Shown here: positions 1 to 9,064 of the stretch, piece after piece
Numbering within the stretch: the stretch's first letter is position 1
How the letters are laid out: the number at the start of each line of letters is the position of its first letter
From: Rhizobium sp. R711
Lineage (GTDB): Bacteria > Pseudomonadota > Alphaproteobacteria > Rhizobiales > Rhizobiaceae
Assembly: GCF_002211365.1 (NCBI RefSeq)
Contig: NZ_LOKZ01000023.1
Location: 1 to 64,000, forward strand
DNA length: 64,000 nt
Direction: 5' to 3'
Notes under the pieces: generated by a model
Databases searched by the model: none
What the model was told of the DNA's origin: nothing
Seen by the model: only the letters and a program-made list of their open reading frames with translations
Translations under genes and position numbers: made by a program

Positions 1-70
1 GGATTTTCCGCCACAGAAGCCCACTGACGCGCGTTTGCCACTGCGGATGCTCCATTGCTCGTCCGCGATG

Positions 71-170
71 CCATTTCGAGTCCAACGGGCCGCTATTCGG
101 TGCCTAAAACACGCTTGCAACTGACCGATTTCTCGCGCATTCCTTATCTGTACAAATCACCTCGAAATGG
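71..170. repeat. 10-bp inverted repeat ahead of the recombinase gene
   Basis: CCATTTCGAG at 71-80 is matched perfectly by CTCGAAATGG at 161-170, with about 80 bp between them, just upstream of a serine recombinase gene. Serine resolvases act at res sites made of inverted half-sites that often lie next to their own gene, so this may be part of a recombination site or an operator. That role is inferred; only the repeat is seen. Confidence 0.45.
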
Positions 171-185
171 GCCGTTAAAAGCGCG

Positions 186-1103
186 ATGGCGAAGCGACAA
201 ACAGTTAACGTCCAACGGCCTCTAAAGCGGCTGATAGGCTATGCCCGCGTCTCGACGGACGACCAGGTCCACGATGCCCAGATCGACGAGTTGCGAGCCG
301 CCGGCTGCCACCGGATCTATCAGGAGCATGGCTCCGGGGCATCACGTGCCAGGCCAGTCTTGACGCGACTGCTCGGAGAGCTCACCGCGGGAGATGTCCT
401 CGTCGTTGTCCGCCTCGATCGATTGGCCCGATCGGTGAGCCATCTCTTGGCAGTGATCGAGGATCTCGAACAACGAGGGGTTCATTTTCGATCTATCCGC
501 GATCCGATCGACACCTCGACTCCGCAGGGCATGTTTTCCCTCCAGGTTCTCGGTGCGGTCGCGCAACTCGAGAGAGCGCTGATCGCCGAGCGCACCAAAG
601 CCGGCATCAGGGCGGCGAAGGCGCGCGGCAAGCTTCCTGGAAACCCTGGCCTGCGAGAACGACGACCTGAGGCAATCAAGGCAGTCTCAAACGCACGCGA
701 GAAACTCTATCTCGATGAGCTCATTGCGTCCGCGCAGACGTGGCTGCCGATGGTGCGGCAACTCCGGCCCCAGCACAGTTGGGACAACGTCGTGCGGGTG
801 CTCAATCGCCGCGGCCACGACTGGACCGTCGAGCGCCTTCGTCGCGCCGTTCATCGCCTGGTCCGCGAAAAGCTCGCAGAAAAAGAACTCTTGGCCCGGT
901 CCCCTCGCCGCGCGCCCGAAGACCATCTGATGAAGTTGGTGGCGGCGATCGCTATTGCCGATCCCGATCTGTCGCTTCGCGACATTGCCGCTCAACTGGA
1001 CCAGATGGGAGAGCGCCCAGCTCGCGGCGGGCGCAGGTGGCAGGCATCTTCTGTTCGCCATCTCCTGGACGAGGCCCGTCGGTTTGGCCTCATCCGTTAC
1101 TGA
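186..1103 (+). CDS. Serine recombinase (resolvase/invertase family)
   Basis: A 305-residue site-specific recombinase of the small serine recombinase group. The N-terminal catalytic domain (about residues 15-150) starts with the GYARVSTDDQ motif, whose Ser23 is the expected nucleophile. It continues through VVVRLDRLARS and PQGMFSLQVLGAVAQLERALIAERT, followed by the start of the E-helix. The C-terminal half is longer than in classical Tn3 resolvases (about 185 residues) and has two helix-turn-helix-like stretches, around SWDNVVRVLNRRGHDWTVERL and DLSLRDIAAQLDQM. Such extended resolvases are common on rhizobial plasmids. The gene is intact and lies beside a decayed tyrosine integrase and an upstream inverted repeat. 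Its natural substrate cannot be told from the sequence. Confidence 0.88.
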   Translation: MAKRQTVNVQRPLKRLIGYARVSTDDQVHDAQIDELRAAGCHRIYQEHGSGASRARPVLTRLLGELTAGDVLVVVRLDRLARSVSHLLAVIEDLEQRGVHFRSIRDPIDTSTPQGMFSLQVLGAVAQLERALIAERTKAGIRAAKARGKLPGNPGLRERRPEAIKAVSNAREKLYLDELIASAQTWLPMVRQLRPQHSWDNVVRVLNRRGHDWTVERLRRAVHRLVREKLAEKELLARSPRRAPEDHLMKLVAAIAIADPDLSLRDIAAQLDQMGERPARGGRRWQASSVRHLLDEARRFGLIRY

Positions 1104-1163
1104 GAACACGGTTCAGCAGTTGTCGCTTTAGGCTTCAAATAGTACGGCTGCATAGTCAGTTAC

Positions 1164-1901
1164 GTGCTGGCCAGCTGGTCGACGCTGACCCAATGGTGTG
1201 GCCTTCACGGCGCCTTCGCCTCCCCTGCCCTGAAGGCGGCACTTCGTCTTGCCGTCCGCGCTGTGCCGCGGCAACGCCGCCGCAAGAGCGCGAAAGCGGT
1301 GACAGCAGATGTGCTGACCAGACTATTGGCGACCTGTGGCGGCGACAGCCTGCGCGATCTGCGCGATCGCGCCATCCTGATGGTTGCCTTTGCCTCCGGC
1401 GGTCGCCGGCGCAGCGAAGTGGCCGGCCTCCGGAAGGAGCAGCTGACGAGCGAGCCGCCGGCGACCGGCGAGGGCGGAAGCCCCCTCCCCTCGCTGTCGA
1501 TCCATCTCGGCCCCACCAAGACGTCAGGCGCCGACCAGGATGAGATCGTCTATCTCACTGGTCGGCCCGTCGAGGCGCTGAACGCCTGGCTGGCCGCCGG
1601 CAAGATCGATAGCGGCAATGTGTTTCGGGCGATTGATCGCTGGGGCAACATCTCCCGCCGGGCGCTCGATCCGAAAGCGGTCAATGACATCGTCAAGCAG
1701 CGCGTGAGAATGGCGGGTCTCGAGCCGGCGGAGTTTTCGGCGCACGGGCTGCGATCGGGCTATCTCACTGAAGCGGCCAATCGCGGGATACCGCTTCCTG
1801 AGGCAAGGGAACAGTCGCGCCATAGATCGGTCCAGCAGGCATCCAGCTATTACAGCAACGCGACGCGGAGAAGCGGTCGTGGGGCTCGTATGCTCGCGTA
1901 G
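1164..1901 (+). pseudogene. Tyrosine integrase, 5'-truncated copy 1
   Basis: This 245-residue reading frame is the catalytic half of a rhizobial tyrosine recombinase of about 400 residues. The conserved Arg region (ASGGRRRSEVAGL), HGLRSGYLTEAA, and the RHRSVQQASSYYSNAT stretch with the tyrosine nucleophile are present. The frame starts abruptly at a GTG in the middle of the core-binding domain, so the DNA-binding N-terminus that other family members have is missing. Roughly positions 1283-1899 are about 90% identical by eye to 22443-23051, a second broken copy. I regard it as a non-functional remnant, although the catalytic residues are intact. Confidence 0.75.
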
Positions 1902-2202
1902 GAAAAACAGCCGCGTTACTTACAGTATTGACAAAGTGCCGAAGTAGGCCGTGGAACCTGACTGTACTTGCGAAAAATTGGACCCTGTTTCCTGCCCCGC
2001 GGATCTGACCCGGGATCGCTATGGTCGACCTGGCAAATACAGCGACAAGAGGACCGTCGAAGTCTCACGGCTATGCTCGGCCGGACTTGATGGTGTCGAT
2101 CCCACAGTTTGCGGATGCATTCAACACCTGGCTAGAGGAGCGATGCCGCCACCGTCAGCGCCACAGGTTCTGGAGCGAGAGCGAGCCGATCGGAGAACGG
2201 CA

Positions 2203-2268
2203 GCGCAATCAGCAAGCTACTGCAACGACGCGACACGCCGCAGCGGTCGGACGGCCCGCATGCCTTGA
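2203..2268 (+). pseudogene. Short third remnant of the same integrase C-terminus
   Basis: The last 20 or so codons before the stop read SYCNDATRRSGRTARMP, closely matching the C-terminal tails of the integrase copies at 1901 and 23055. Nothing upstream in this frame is recognisable. The stretch from 1902 to 2426 otherwise holds no gene I can support and looks like recombination debris. Confidence 0.5.
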
Positions 2269-2426
2269 ACTGCATGACCCGCTCAGTGATTGATCTCCTG
2301 TCGCAAAAAGGCGAAAGTCGCCTTGGAATACAGGCAGCAAAGAGTTCAAAGAAAAGGCTGTCGCCTATTCTCCAAGGGAGCAAGCGTCGCAAATGCGGCC
2401 AACGAAAGCTGATCCATTCGAATGGG

Positions 2427-2840
2427 TTAAAAATCCCACGGATTGAGGAGGCTAAGACCTGTCGTTTCGAAATCCTTGAGATTGCGCGTGGCCAAGCGTC
2501 CGCCGTTCACGCGCGCTATTGCAGCGATCATTGCATCGGGCGCTGACATTGCCTTCCCCTGACGAGCCGCCTGCCCCATGATTTCACCGTAAGCGAGCGC
2601 GGCTTCTTCTGTGAGACCAAACATTCGCTCGGCAAATCGACGACGCCACTCCGCCAGCCCCTGTTCCAAACGCTCGGCCCTCTGGTGCGGCCTGATCTTT
2701 TGAATGCCGAAAGCAATCTCGGCAATTGTCACTGTGGGCAATGCCAACTCCGCGTCGAACCGAATCAGCCAAGCCATGACAGCTTCGTCAGGATCCTTCC
2801 GCAATGTCTCCGAGACGACGTTCGTATCAAGAAAGATCAA
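2427..2840 (-). CDS. PIN-domain toxin, VapC/FitB family
   Basis: A 137-residue PIN-domain ribonuclease toxin. The acidic residues of the fold are visible in FLDTN at the start, in the TIAEIAFGI stretch around residue 40, in SAPDAMIAAIA near residue 100 and in TRNLKDFE near residue 120. This is the usual order for Mg-dependent VapC-type RNases. The start codon overlaps the stop of the upstream antitoxin gene by ATGA, so the pair is translationally coupled. The length is typical and no damage is seen. It resembles FitB-type members more than classical VapC because of the SAPDAMIAA motif. Target RNA cannot be inferred. Confidence 0.9.
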   Translation of the reverse strand: MIFLDTNVVSETLRKDPDEAVMAWLIRFDAELALPTVTIAEIAFGIQKIRPHQRAERLEQGLAEWRRRFAERMFGLTEEAALAYGEIMGQAARQGKAMSAPDAMIAAIARVNGGRLATRNLKDFETTGLSLLNPWDF

Positions 2841-3085
2841 AGCTCAATGCCCTGGTGAGGGCGACGGCTTTCACGGATGACGGTTTCCAAATCGATATCC
2901 GTGGCAGCCTGCGCGTTGACGCGCGCGTAGAAGCTTGCCGCTGGTTCGCGACCCGCCTGGCGCGTCTCGTAAGCTTCAAGCGCCCGTTCGACCACTTCGG
3001 CAATCGAACGGTTTTCACGGCGCGCCAGTCGATGTGCGAGATCCTTTGCCTTGGAACTTCGAACTGAGAGTTGAGGTGCGGCCAT
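2837..3085 (-). CDS. Antitoxin of the FitA/VapB ribbon-helix-helix type
   Basis: An 82-residue protein whose N-terminus (APQLSVRSSKAKDLAHRLAR) fits a ribbon-helix-helix DNA-binding domain. It is followed by RSIAEVVERALEAYE and a disordered, charged C-terminal tail that would wrap the toxin. It precedes the PIN toxin gene with a 4-bp overlap. An 18-bp palindrome about 40-55 bp upstream of the start is a likely autoregulatory operator. Function is assigned from domain and gene order. Confidence 0.85.
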   Translation of the reverse strand: MAAPQLSVRSSKAKDLAHRLARRENRSIAEVVERALEAYETRQAGREPAASFYARVNAQAATDIDLETVIRESRRPHQGIEL

Positions 3086-3123
3086 TTCAGTCTCCTTTGC
3101 GAAAAATATAAGCTCTTAGTGGG

Positions 3124-3141
3124 CTGCCATCAAGATGGCAG
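3124..3141. promoter_or_regulatory. Palindrome upstream of the FitA-like antitoxin
   Basis: CTGCCATC-AA-GATGGCAG is a perfect 8-bp inverted repeat around a 2-bp centre. It lies 39-56 bp upstream of the antitoxin start on the minus strand, a usual place for the operator of an autoregulated toxin-antitoxin operon. The rest of 3086-3471 holds no gene I can support. Confidence 0.5.
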
Positions 3142-3471
3142 ATGCGTGCTTGCCATCGCGCGGGCCACCTTGACCAGTTTCCCCCGGCGAAAAACCGGCG
3201 CAAGGCCGCTTGGATCATCCGCTGCTCGGTCACACTATAAGCACCACCGCGCTCAGGGATGACGATTCGCCAAAAAGATCCTACTCGCCGAAATTCTTTG
3301 CGAGATTTCAAATCGTCAGAACGACCCGAAACGGAAGCCCGCTGCCGCCATCGCGCTAAAAATCGCCTATGGAGTTGATCGTTTCGGTCGGTTCAGGTAG
3401 CGCCTACGCAAACCCAGTGCGCTGGCGCCCCTAGCCAGTCAACTCTGACAAATTTTTGGAAGGAAACTGCC

Positions 3472-3690
3472 ATGGAAACCGACACCGTCACCATTGCAGG
3501 CCGCAATGATTTTGCCCAATGGGCGATCGAGCGGGCTCGGGCGATCGTCGCCGAGCAAGGCGGGAACCTGGCCATCGCGGCTCGCGACATGGATGAAAAG
3601 GCGATTGCCGAGAGCGGAAATGCGCTCGGCGCAGCAATTACCGAGGCCCTCCTCGAGGTCTTTGACGGCCTCATGCCCGAAAGCGACTAG
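3472..3690 (+). CDS. Small hypothetical protein, 72 residues
   Basis: A soluble, acidic protein of 72 residues with no recognised domain. It is preceded by a good ribosome-binding site (GGAAGGAAA about 6 bp before the ATG). It contains predicted helices around FAQWAIERARAIVAEQGG and SGNALGAAITEALLEVFDGL, with no signal peptide or membrane segment. A second small gene follows about 110 bp downstream on the same strand. I do not recognise the family. Confidence 0.5.
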   Translation: METDTVTIAGRNDFAQWAIERARAIVAEQGGNLAIAARDMDEKAIAESGNALGAAITEALLEVFDGLMPESD

Positions 3691-3801
3691 ACGAACTCGA
3701 CCCGTGTGCAGCCTTGCCGGTCGCCCACGACGGAGAAGCCTTCCGAGTTCGTTTAATCCCCTTGCCCATGAACCAAGCGAGAAGAGACCGTGGAGCACCG
3801 C

Positions 3802-4044
3802 ATGAAGTCAGGTTTGGGGACCATCACCATTGCTGATGATGGCTACGGCGAACATGTCGCCTACGAGCTGTCCGAACGCTCCGGTCTGCTATTCGCACGC
3901 CAGGAATTCCTGATCCGGGCAAAAGGCGCGAAGGACGTCCGCCTGTCGCTTCTGACAGCCCGAACCGAGTATGTGATCCGCATTGGCAGTGTCGAGGCAA
4001 GCTGCGCTAATTTTTCTATCCTGCGGGATATCAATCCGTCCTAA
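3802..4044 (+). CDS. Small hypothetical protein, about 80 residues
   Basis: The ATG at 3802 (MKSGLG...) has GGAG placed 6 bp upstream. This fits better than the upstream GTG at 3790, which would add four residues. The protein is rich in short beta-like stretches (GTITIADDG, VRLSLLTARTEYVIRIG) and has no transmembrane segment. No family was recognised. It may form a transcription unit with the small gene at 3472-3690, but this is only inferred from spacing and strand. Confidence 0.45.
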   Translation: MKSGLGTITIADDGYGEHVAYELSERSGLLFARQEFLIRAKGAKDVRLSLLTARTEYVIRIGSVEASCANFSILRDINPS

Positions 4045-4221
4045 CCAGGACGCCAGCGCCGTTTGTGCCTACGAAACCGTTGCAAGCTTCGCTTACCCCA
4101 TTTCCGCCTTGCCAGATTCTCGTCCCGATATACTTTGCGGGAACTGGGCTTCGCGTGAAGTGTCGAAGACGGTACTTACGGCGAGCAAAACCGATGCCAG
4201 CAATGCCTTCTTGCCGCATCC

Positions 4222-4254
4222 GATCAGCGTTTTAGCGGCAACGAAACGCTGATC
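4222..4254. repeat. Perfect 11-bp stem-loop in a 450-bp intergenic stretch
   Basis: GATCAGCGTTT at 4222-4232 is followed after 11 bp by its exact reverse complement AAACGCTGATC at 4244-4254. No T-run follows on either strand, so it is more like a mobile intergenic palindrome or mRNA-stabilising hairpin than a classical terminator. The surrounding 4045-4500 holds no gene I can support. It should contain the promoter of the ABC operon that begins at 4501, whose RBS is AAGGAG at 4490. Confidence 0.55.
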
Positions 4255-4500
4255 CGGTCCCGACCGTTTGCCCTTGTACGACAGACCTCTCCCTCTTGGG
4301 GCCAGTCTCCATGACGGCCCTGCCGCTGGAAGCAGACACCCGGCGCAGCCAGATATTTCCAGCACCTCAGCATAACATATTTTCTATGGATTTAGCGCAT
4401 TACAGGATAGCAGTTTCGCTCTCACCTCGAAGAGAGGATGCAATTGCTCGTGGCAACGGAGGGGCTCCACTAGGTTCTTGGTCGAATAAAGGAGCCCAGA

Positions 4501-5334
4501 ATGTCATCCACCAAACTCACCAAGTTATTCTTCGGACTTGCTCTCTCAATCTCCGCACTAACGTCGCAGGCGTCTGCGGATGACACATTGGACCGCATCA
4601 AGGGCCGCGGCACGCTGACCGTCGGCGTGATCCTGTCCGGTGCGCCGTTCGGCTATATCGATCCTAAGACCCAGGCGCAGAAGGGTTTCAACCTCGACAT
4701 CGCGCAGGCGCTGGCCGACGACCTCGGCGTCAAGCTGGAGACCGTCACCGTAACACCGCCGAACCGCGTGCAGTTCCTGCAGCAGGGCAAGGTCGACATC
4801 CTCATCGCCAACATGCAGTACACCGAGGACCGTGCCAAGATTCTCGACTACGTACCAACGCCCTATGACCGCAGCGGTGGCGCTGCCGTGGTGCGCAAGG
4901 ACAGCGGCCTGAAGGACTGGGTGGACCTGAAGGGCAAGCCGGTCTGCGTGTCGCAGGGTTCCAACTACACGCAGCCTCTGATGGAAGAATACGGCGCGGT
5001 GGTGAAGGCGTTGCCGAGCCAACCGGAATCGCTGCTCGCACTGCAGGGCGGCAATTGCGTTGCGGCCGTGCATGTCGGCGCGACCGTCGGCCTTCTACTG
5101 CAGGATCGCGCGGAAGAATGGAAGGACTATGCCATTCCCTTCCCCACCGAGCTGATCCCATCGGATTCGGTGATCTGGTTGCGCAAGGGCGAGAAGGACA
5201 CGCAGGCTGCCCTCGACGCCGGAGTCAAGAAGCTACACGCGTCCGGCAAGCTCCTGGAATTCGCCAAGATCAATCGCCTCCCGAACACCGAATACCTGCA
5301 GGAGCAGAACAAAGTGCTCTCCGCCAGCAAGTAA
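4501..5334 (+). CDS. Amino-acid-type ABC transporter, substrate-binding protein
   Basis: A 277-residue periplasmic binding protein of the family 3 (polar amino acid) type. There is a Sec signal peptide at the N-terminus (hydrophobic residues about 8-22, likely cleaved after QASA). The mature protein shows the family pattern RIKGRGTLTVGV, the GFNLDIAQALADDLGV helix, and the QGKVDILIANMQYTEDRAKILDYVPTPY region that lines the ligand pocket. The RBS is strong. It is the first gene of a run of six same-strand genes (two permeases, an ATPase, an MmgE/PrpD protein and a flavin monooxygenase), so the ligand is probably an amino-acid-like compound broken down by the two enzymes. Confidence 0.92.
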   Translation: MSSTKLTKLFFGLALSISALTSQASADDTLDRIKGRGTLTVGVILSGAPFGYIDPKTQAQKGFNLDIAQALADDLGVKLETVTVTPPNRVQFLQQGKVDILIANMQYTEDRAKILDYVPTPYDRSGGAAVVRKDSGLKDWVDLKGKPVCVSQGSNYTQPLMEEYGAVVKALPSQPESLLALQGGNCVAAVHVGATVGLLLQDRAEEWKDYAIPFPTELIPSDSVIWLRKGEKDTQAALDAGVKKLHASGKLLEFAKINRLPNTEYLQEQNKVLSASK

Positions 5335-5358
5335 GTCGGAAGGGACCGGTAGAACGAC

Positions 5359-6105
5359 ATGCAGGACATAAACCTGACCGCCCTGTTCGTCAGTCTGACG
5401 GGCCGGCTCGGCCTGAACTACGAGTTCCTGGCGACGGGATACGAGGCGCAGATCTGGCGTGATGGCTTTCTAACCACGCTCTATCTTGTCGTCCTGCTTA
5501 TCCCCGTCAGCCTGATTTTCGGCCTGCTGTTTGCCACCTGCCTGACGTCTGGGAGGCTGTGGCTTTCGGCGCCGGTCAGGGCCTTCGTGGAGATCACCCG
5601 CAACACGCCGACGCTGGTGCAGCTGATGTTCAGCTTCCTGGTCCTCAACACGGTCGTCTCGAACCTCGTGGGCGGGGCGCAGAATAATCCGCTATCCCCT
5701 TTCTTCTGGGTGGTCGCGGTGGTCGGCCTGCATATCGCCGCCCTGCATGCGGAGGCGATCCGCGCCGGCATCGAGGCGGTGCCGGTCTCCACGGTGGAGG
5801 CGGCGCGCGGCATCGGCTTCAGCCAGCTGCAGATTTTGCGATACGTCGAGGTGCCGCTGGCCTTGCGGGCATCTTTGCCGTCGATCGTCAACAACCTGAT
5901 CAATCTCGTGAAGCTGACGACGGTGGGCAATGCGATCGCCGTAAGCGAGATCACCTACGCCTCGATCATGGTCTGGACGCAGCGCGACAATGTCGTATCG
6001 CTGATGATCGTCATCCTGTTGTTCTTCAGCATTATCAACCTGGTCGTTGCTCGCGTCGGCCTTTGGGTGGAGCGTAAGCTCGCCGTTCCGGGGTATGGCT
6101 TGTGA
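5359..6105 (+). CDS. Amino-acid ABC transporter permease (first of two)
   Basis: A 248-residue inner-membrane permease of the HisMQ family with five or six hydrophobic segments. The EAA loop that docks the ATPase is seen as EAARGIGFSQLQILRYVEVP near residue 145. The gene starts 24 bp after the binding-protein gene and overlaps the second permease by 4 bp. The two permeases would form the heterodimeric channel. Confidence 0.9.
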   Translation: MQDINLTALFVSLTGRLGLNYEFLATGYEAQIWRDGFLTTLYLVVLLIPVSLIFGLLFATCLTSGRLWLSAPVRAFVEITRNTPTLVQLMFSFLVLNTVVSNLVGGAQNNPLSPFFWVVAVVGLHIAALHAEAIRAGIEAVPVSTVEAARGIGFSQLQILRYVEVPLALRASLPSIVNNLINLVKLTTVGNAIAVSEITYASIMVWTQRDNVVSLMIVILLFFSIINLVVARVGLWVERKLAVPGYGL

Positions 6106-6884
6106 CGACTGCGACACTTCTTGAACCGCTCAAGGGCAGCGATCTTCTGCGCAACATCGGCTTCGTGGCGCTGCCGCTCGTCATCCTCGTCTGGTCGCTC
6201 GTCGATCTGACGCTGGGCCGCGAACTGATGGAATGGATCCCCTATCTCGCCTCCGGTTTCGCGATGAACATCGTCATCAGCCTCTCCGCGATGGCGCTCG
6301 GGACCGTCGTGGGTACCACGTTCGGCATCCTGGAACTCGCGCCCTACCGGCTGGTACGCTATCCGGTCGTCGCCTATGTGCAGGCTTTCCGCAATGCCCC
6401 GCATCTCGTGCTGATCTTTGCGACGACCTACATCTTTCCCTTCGAGATCGTCCTGTTCGGCAACTACCTGGCCTTCCCGGACTGGGTGAAGGCGGTGATC
6501 GGCCTCGCCATTCCGGCCAGCGCCTACGTTGGCGAGATCACACGCGGCGCCATTCTCTCCATTCCGACTACGCAATGGGAGGCGGCGCAGGGGTTGGGTT
6601 TTTCGCGCGGGCACGCACTGCGCTGGATCATCCTGCCGCAGTGCCTGCGGCGCTCCCTGCCGCCGTGGATGAACGTGCTCGCCTCGATCACCATGGGCAC
6701 GGCGCTCGCCTCGCTGGTGGGCGTGCATGAACTGCTGCATGCCGCCACCGATGCCAGCACGGCAGTGCGCCGGCTCGATTTCACGATCATCGCCTATATC
6801 GTTGTGATGGCCGCCTTCTTCACGCTTTGCTACCCCATCGCCCGCTTGACCCGCCGCCTGGAACGCCGGTTCAACGCGGCCTGA
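6102..6884 (+). CDS. Amino-acid ABC transporter permease (second of two)
   Basis: A 260-residue permease of the same family, starting from a GTG in a 4-bp overlap with the preceding permease. The EAA motif reads EAAQGLGFSRGHALRWIILP around residue 162. Several hydrophobic segments include an N-terminal one after a short cytoplasmic stretch. It pairs with the upstream permease; translational coupling supports equal synthesis. The ATPase gene follows after 13 bp. Confidence 0.9.
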   Translation: MTTATLLEPLKGSDLLRNIGFVALPLVILVWSLVDLTLGRELMEWIPYLASGFAMNIVISLSAMALGTVVGTTFGILELAPYRLVRYPVVAYVQAFRNAPHLVLIFATTYIFPFEIVLFGNYLAFPDWVKAVIGLAIPASAYVGEITRGAILSIPTTQWEAAQGLGFSRGHALRWIILPQCLRRSLPPWMNVLASITMGTALASLVGVHELLHAATDASTAVRRLDFTIIAYIVVMAAFFTLCYPIARLTRRLERRFNAA

Positions 6885-6897
6885 GGATTTCGAGACG

Positions 6898-7686
6898 ATG
6901 CATACATTCGCCAACAACGTGATCGTCCGACTGGAAGACGTGCACCTGTCCTTTGGCCAGACGGAGGTGCTGAAGGGCATCAACCTGACCGTCAACAAGG
7001 GCGACGCCGTTTCGATCATCGGCCCGTCCGGCTCTGGCAAGTCGACCATCCTGCGCTGCATCAATGCGTTGGTGACGCCGCAGAAAGGCCGCATTACCGT
7101 CGATGGTACCCGCGTCGACCAGCTGACCAAGGAGAGCGAGCGCATCGCACTGCGCAAGCGCGTCGGCATTGTATTCCAACAGTACAATCTCTTTCCGCAT
7201 CTGACGGTGCTGGACAATATCGTACTGGCGCCGACCCGCATTCTCGGTGTCGAGCGGCGCGATGCGGAGAAGTTCGCCCGCGAACTCCTCGATAAGGTGC
7301 GCCTTTCGGAGAAAGCTAACGCCTATCCAGGCCAGCTGTCCGGTGGCCAGCAGCAGCGCGTGGCGATTGCCCGGGCGCTGGCGATGAAGCCGGAACTGGT
7401 GCTGTTCGACGAAGTCACCTCGGCGCTCGATCCCGAAACCGTCGGCGAAGTACTGTGGGTGATCCGCGATCTCATTCGCGACGGCATGACCAGCATTCTC
7501 GTGACGCACGAAATGCGCTTTGCCGAGGAGATCAGCGACACCGTCGTGTTCACCGAAAACGGCCGCATCGTCGATCAGGGCTCGCCCGAGCAGATTTTCA
7601 GCACCTCCGACAACCCCCGCATCCGCCAGTTCGTCGGCGGGCTTTCCGGGGCGCGCGGTTCGGTGCGCAACGGCGAGGGTATCTAG
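6898..7686 (+). CDS. Amino-acid ABC transporter ATP-binding protein
   Basis: A 262-residue ATPase with Walker A (GPSGSGKST near residue 41), Q-loop (FQQYNLFPHLTV), signature (LSGGQQQRVAIARAL), Walker B (LVLFDEVTSALD) and the switch histidine (VTHEM). It matches the GlnQ/HisP length and motif order. It energises the two permeases just upstream. The next gene begins 5 bp after its stop, so the transporter and the catabolic enzymes are probably one transcript. Confidence 0.93.
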   Translation: MHTFANNVIVRLEDVHLSFGQTEVLKGINLTVNKGDAVSIIGPSGSGKSTILRCINALVTPQKGRITVDGTRVDQLTKESERIALRKRVGIVFQQYNLFPHLTVLDNIVLAPTRILGVERRDAEKFARELLDKVRLSEKANAYPGQLSGGQQQRVAIARALAMKPELVLFDEVTSALDPETVGEVLWVIRDLIRDGMTSILVTHEMRFAEEISDTVVFTENGRIVDQGSPEQIFSTSDNPRIRQFVGGLSGARGSVRNGEGI

Positions 7687-7691
7687 TAGAA

Positions 7692-9050
7692 ATGACGACC
7701 GCACCCGCCCCGCTGACCCATGGCTTTGCCCAGGCGATCATCACGTCGGACCCGAAGAAGGATATTGCCGCGATGGATGCGGGACGCACGGCGATCATCG
7801 ATTTTCTCGCCTGCACGATCGCAGGTTCCCGTGACCGCATGACCGACCTCCTTGCCGAGGCCGTTGGCGCCAAACTGCCAGGAGAGGCGATCCTGGTCGG
7901 CGGCGCGCGCCGCACTGATCCGCTGGTTGCCGCCGTGGTCAACGGCTATGCCGGCCATGTGCTCGACTACGATGACGTGCACGCCAGCGTGCGCGGTCAT
8001 CCGACGACGGTGATCATTCCGGCGCTTCTGGCACTAGCCGCCGAGCGGGAGTTCTCGGCTGAAACGCTGGTAGCGTCCTATGTCGTCGGGCTGGAGGCTA
8101 TGGCGCGGCTGGGTCTCTCGATCGGTTCGAAACACTACGAGAATGGTTTCCACGCGACGGCAACGCTCGGCACAATCGGTGCAGCGGCGGCGATTTGCCA
8201 TCTGATGGGTGTTTCGGTTCAAGAGACGGCGGTCGCGCTCGGTCTTGCGGCAACGCATTCCTCCGGCCTGAGATTGCAGTTCGGCTTCGACGCGAAGCCG
8301 TATCACGCCGGCATGGCATCGCGTTCCGGGCTGTTGTCGGCGCGGCTGGCAGCCGCGGGTTTCGGTGGTGCGCCGGACTTTCTCGACAATCCGATCGGTT
8401 TCCATTTGGCCTATTCCTTCGGCGCCGTTCGGCTGCAGGCCGTGACGGAGAACTGGGGTGCACCGTGGCAGATCGTGGCGCCCGGGCTGACGCTGAAGGC
8501 CTATCCCTGCTGCACCGCCAGCCACCCGGTCGCCTCTCTTGGCATCGAACTTAGTCGCGAGGGGCTGGCAGCGGATACAATCGAGACCATCACGTTCACC
8601 TATCCGCCGGGCGCCGATGCCGCCCTGGTCGTCAGCAAACCGACCAACGGTATCGAGGCGCGCTTCAGCCCCGAATACGTATTTGCCGCGGCCCTCATCG
8701 ACGGCGCCCTGCGGCTCGATCATTTTGACGACCGGCCGGTCGAGCCGCGCCTGATGGCGCTTGCCGGGCGCGCCAGCCGCCGCCATGACAACAGTGCGCC
8801 ACGCATGTCGAGCGATCCCAAAACCCGGTTCGTGGTTCTTGATGTTGCACTGCGCGACGGCAGCACGCTCACCCGCCGCTTCGATGGTCTTCCCGGCGTG
8901 ATCGATCCGACGACAAAATTCCGCGACGCAACCGCCGGCCATCCGGCCTTCGCCGACATTCCCTCGCTCGTCCGCACCATGAGCAGTCGCGCCGACCTTC
9001 GCCGGTTGCTCGCACTTCTCAATCAGGACGCCATCCAGATCCACGCTTGA
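7692..9050 (+). CDS. MmgE/PrpD family protein
   Basis: A 452-residue member of the MmgE/PrpD fold, which includes 2-methylcitrate dehydratase, cis-aconitate decarboxylase and iminodisuccinate epimerase. Landmarks are the N-terminal helical domain (IIDFLACTIAGS), VNGYAGHVLDYDDVHASVRGHPT around residue 80-100, and LKAYPCCTASHP near residue 275. The DYDDVH and PCC-SH stretches form the active-site region in the family. The ATG at 7692 is chosen because it follows the ATPase stop by 5 bp; the open frame continues further upstream but overlaps the ATPase. Its place between an amino-acid transporter and a flavin monooxygenase argues against a role in propionate catabolism and for an epimerase- or dehydratase-like step on an imported amino-acid derivative. 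Confidence 0.85.
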   Translation: MTTAPAPLTHGFAQAIITSDPKKDIAAMDAGRTAIIDFLACTIAGSRDRMTDLLAEAVGAKLPGEAILVGGARRTDPLVAAVVNGYAGHVLDYDDVHASVRGHPTTVIIPALLALAAEREFSAETLVASYVVGLEAMARLGLSIGSKHYENGFHATATLGTIGAAAAICHLMGVSVQETAVALGLAATHSSGLRLQFGFDAKPYHAGMASRSGLLSARLAAAGFGGAPDFLDNPIGFHLAYSFGAVRLQAVTENWGAPWQIVAPGLTLKAYPCCTASHPVASLGIELSREGLAADTIETITFTYPPGADAALVVSKPTNGIEARFSPEYVFAAALIDGALRLDHFDDRPVEPRLMALAGRASRRHDNSAPRMSSDPKTRFVVLDVALRDGSTLTRRFDGLPGVIDPTTKFRDATAGHPAFADIPSLVRTMSSRADLRRLLALLNQDAIQIHA

Positions 9051-9064
9051 CGAAAGACTTTGCC

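Noticed and set aside
3087..3311. 74-codon minus-strand frame upstream of the FitA-like antitoxin
   Set aside because: No RBS or family resemblance, and it covers the palindrome that is likely the antitoxin operator.
5955..7241. Long minus-strand open frame of 428 codons over the ABC permease and ATPase genes
   Set aside because: It is antisense to three genes with clear family motifs; the translation has the Arg/His/Asp-rich look of a GC-rich shadow frame and no domain.
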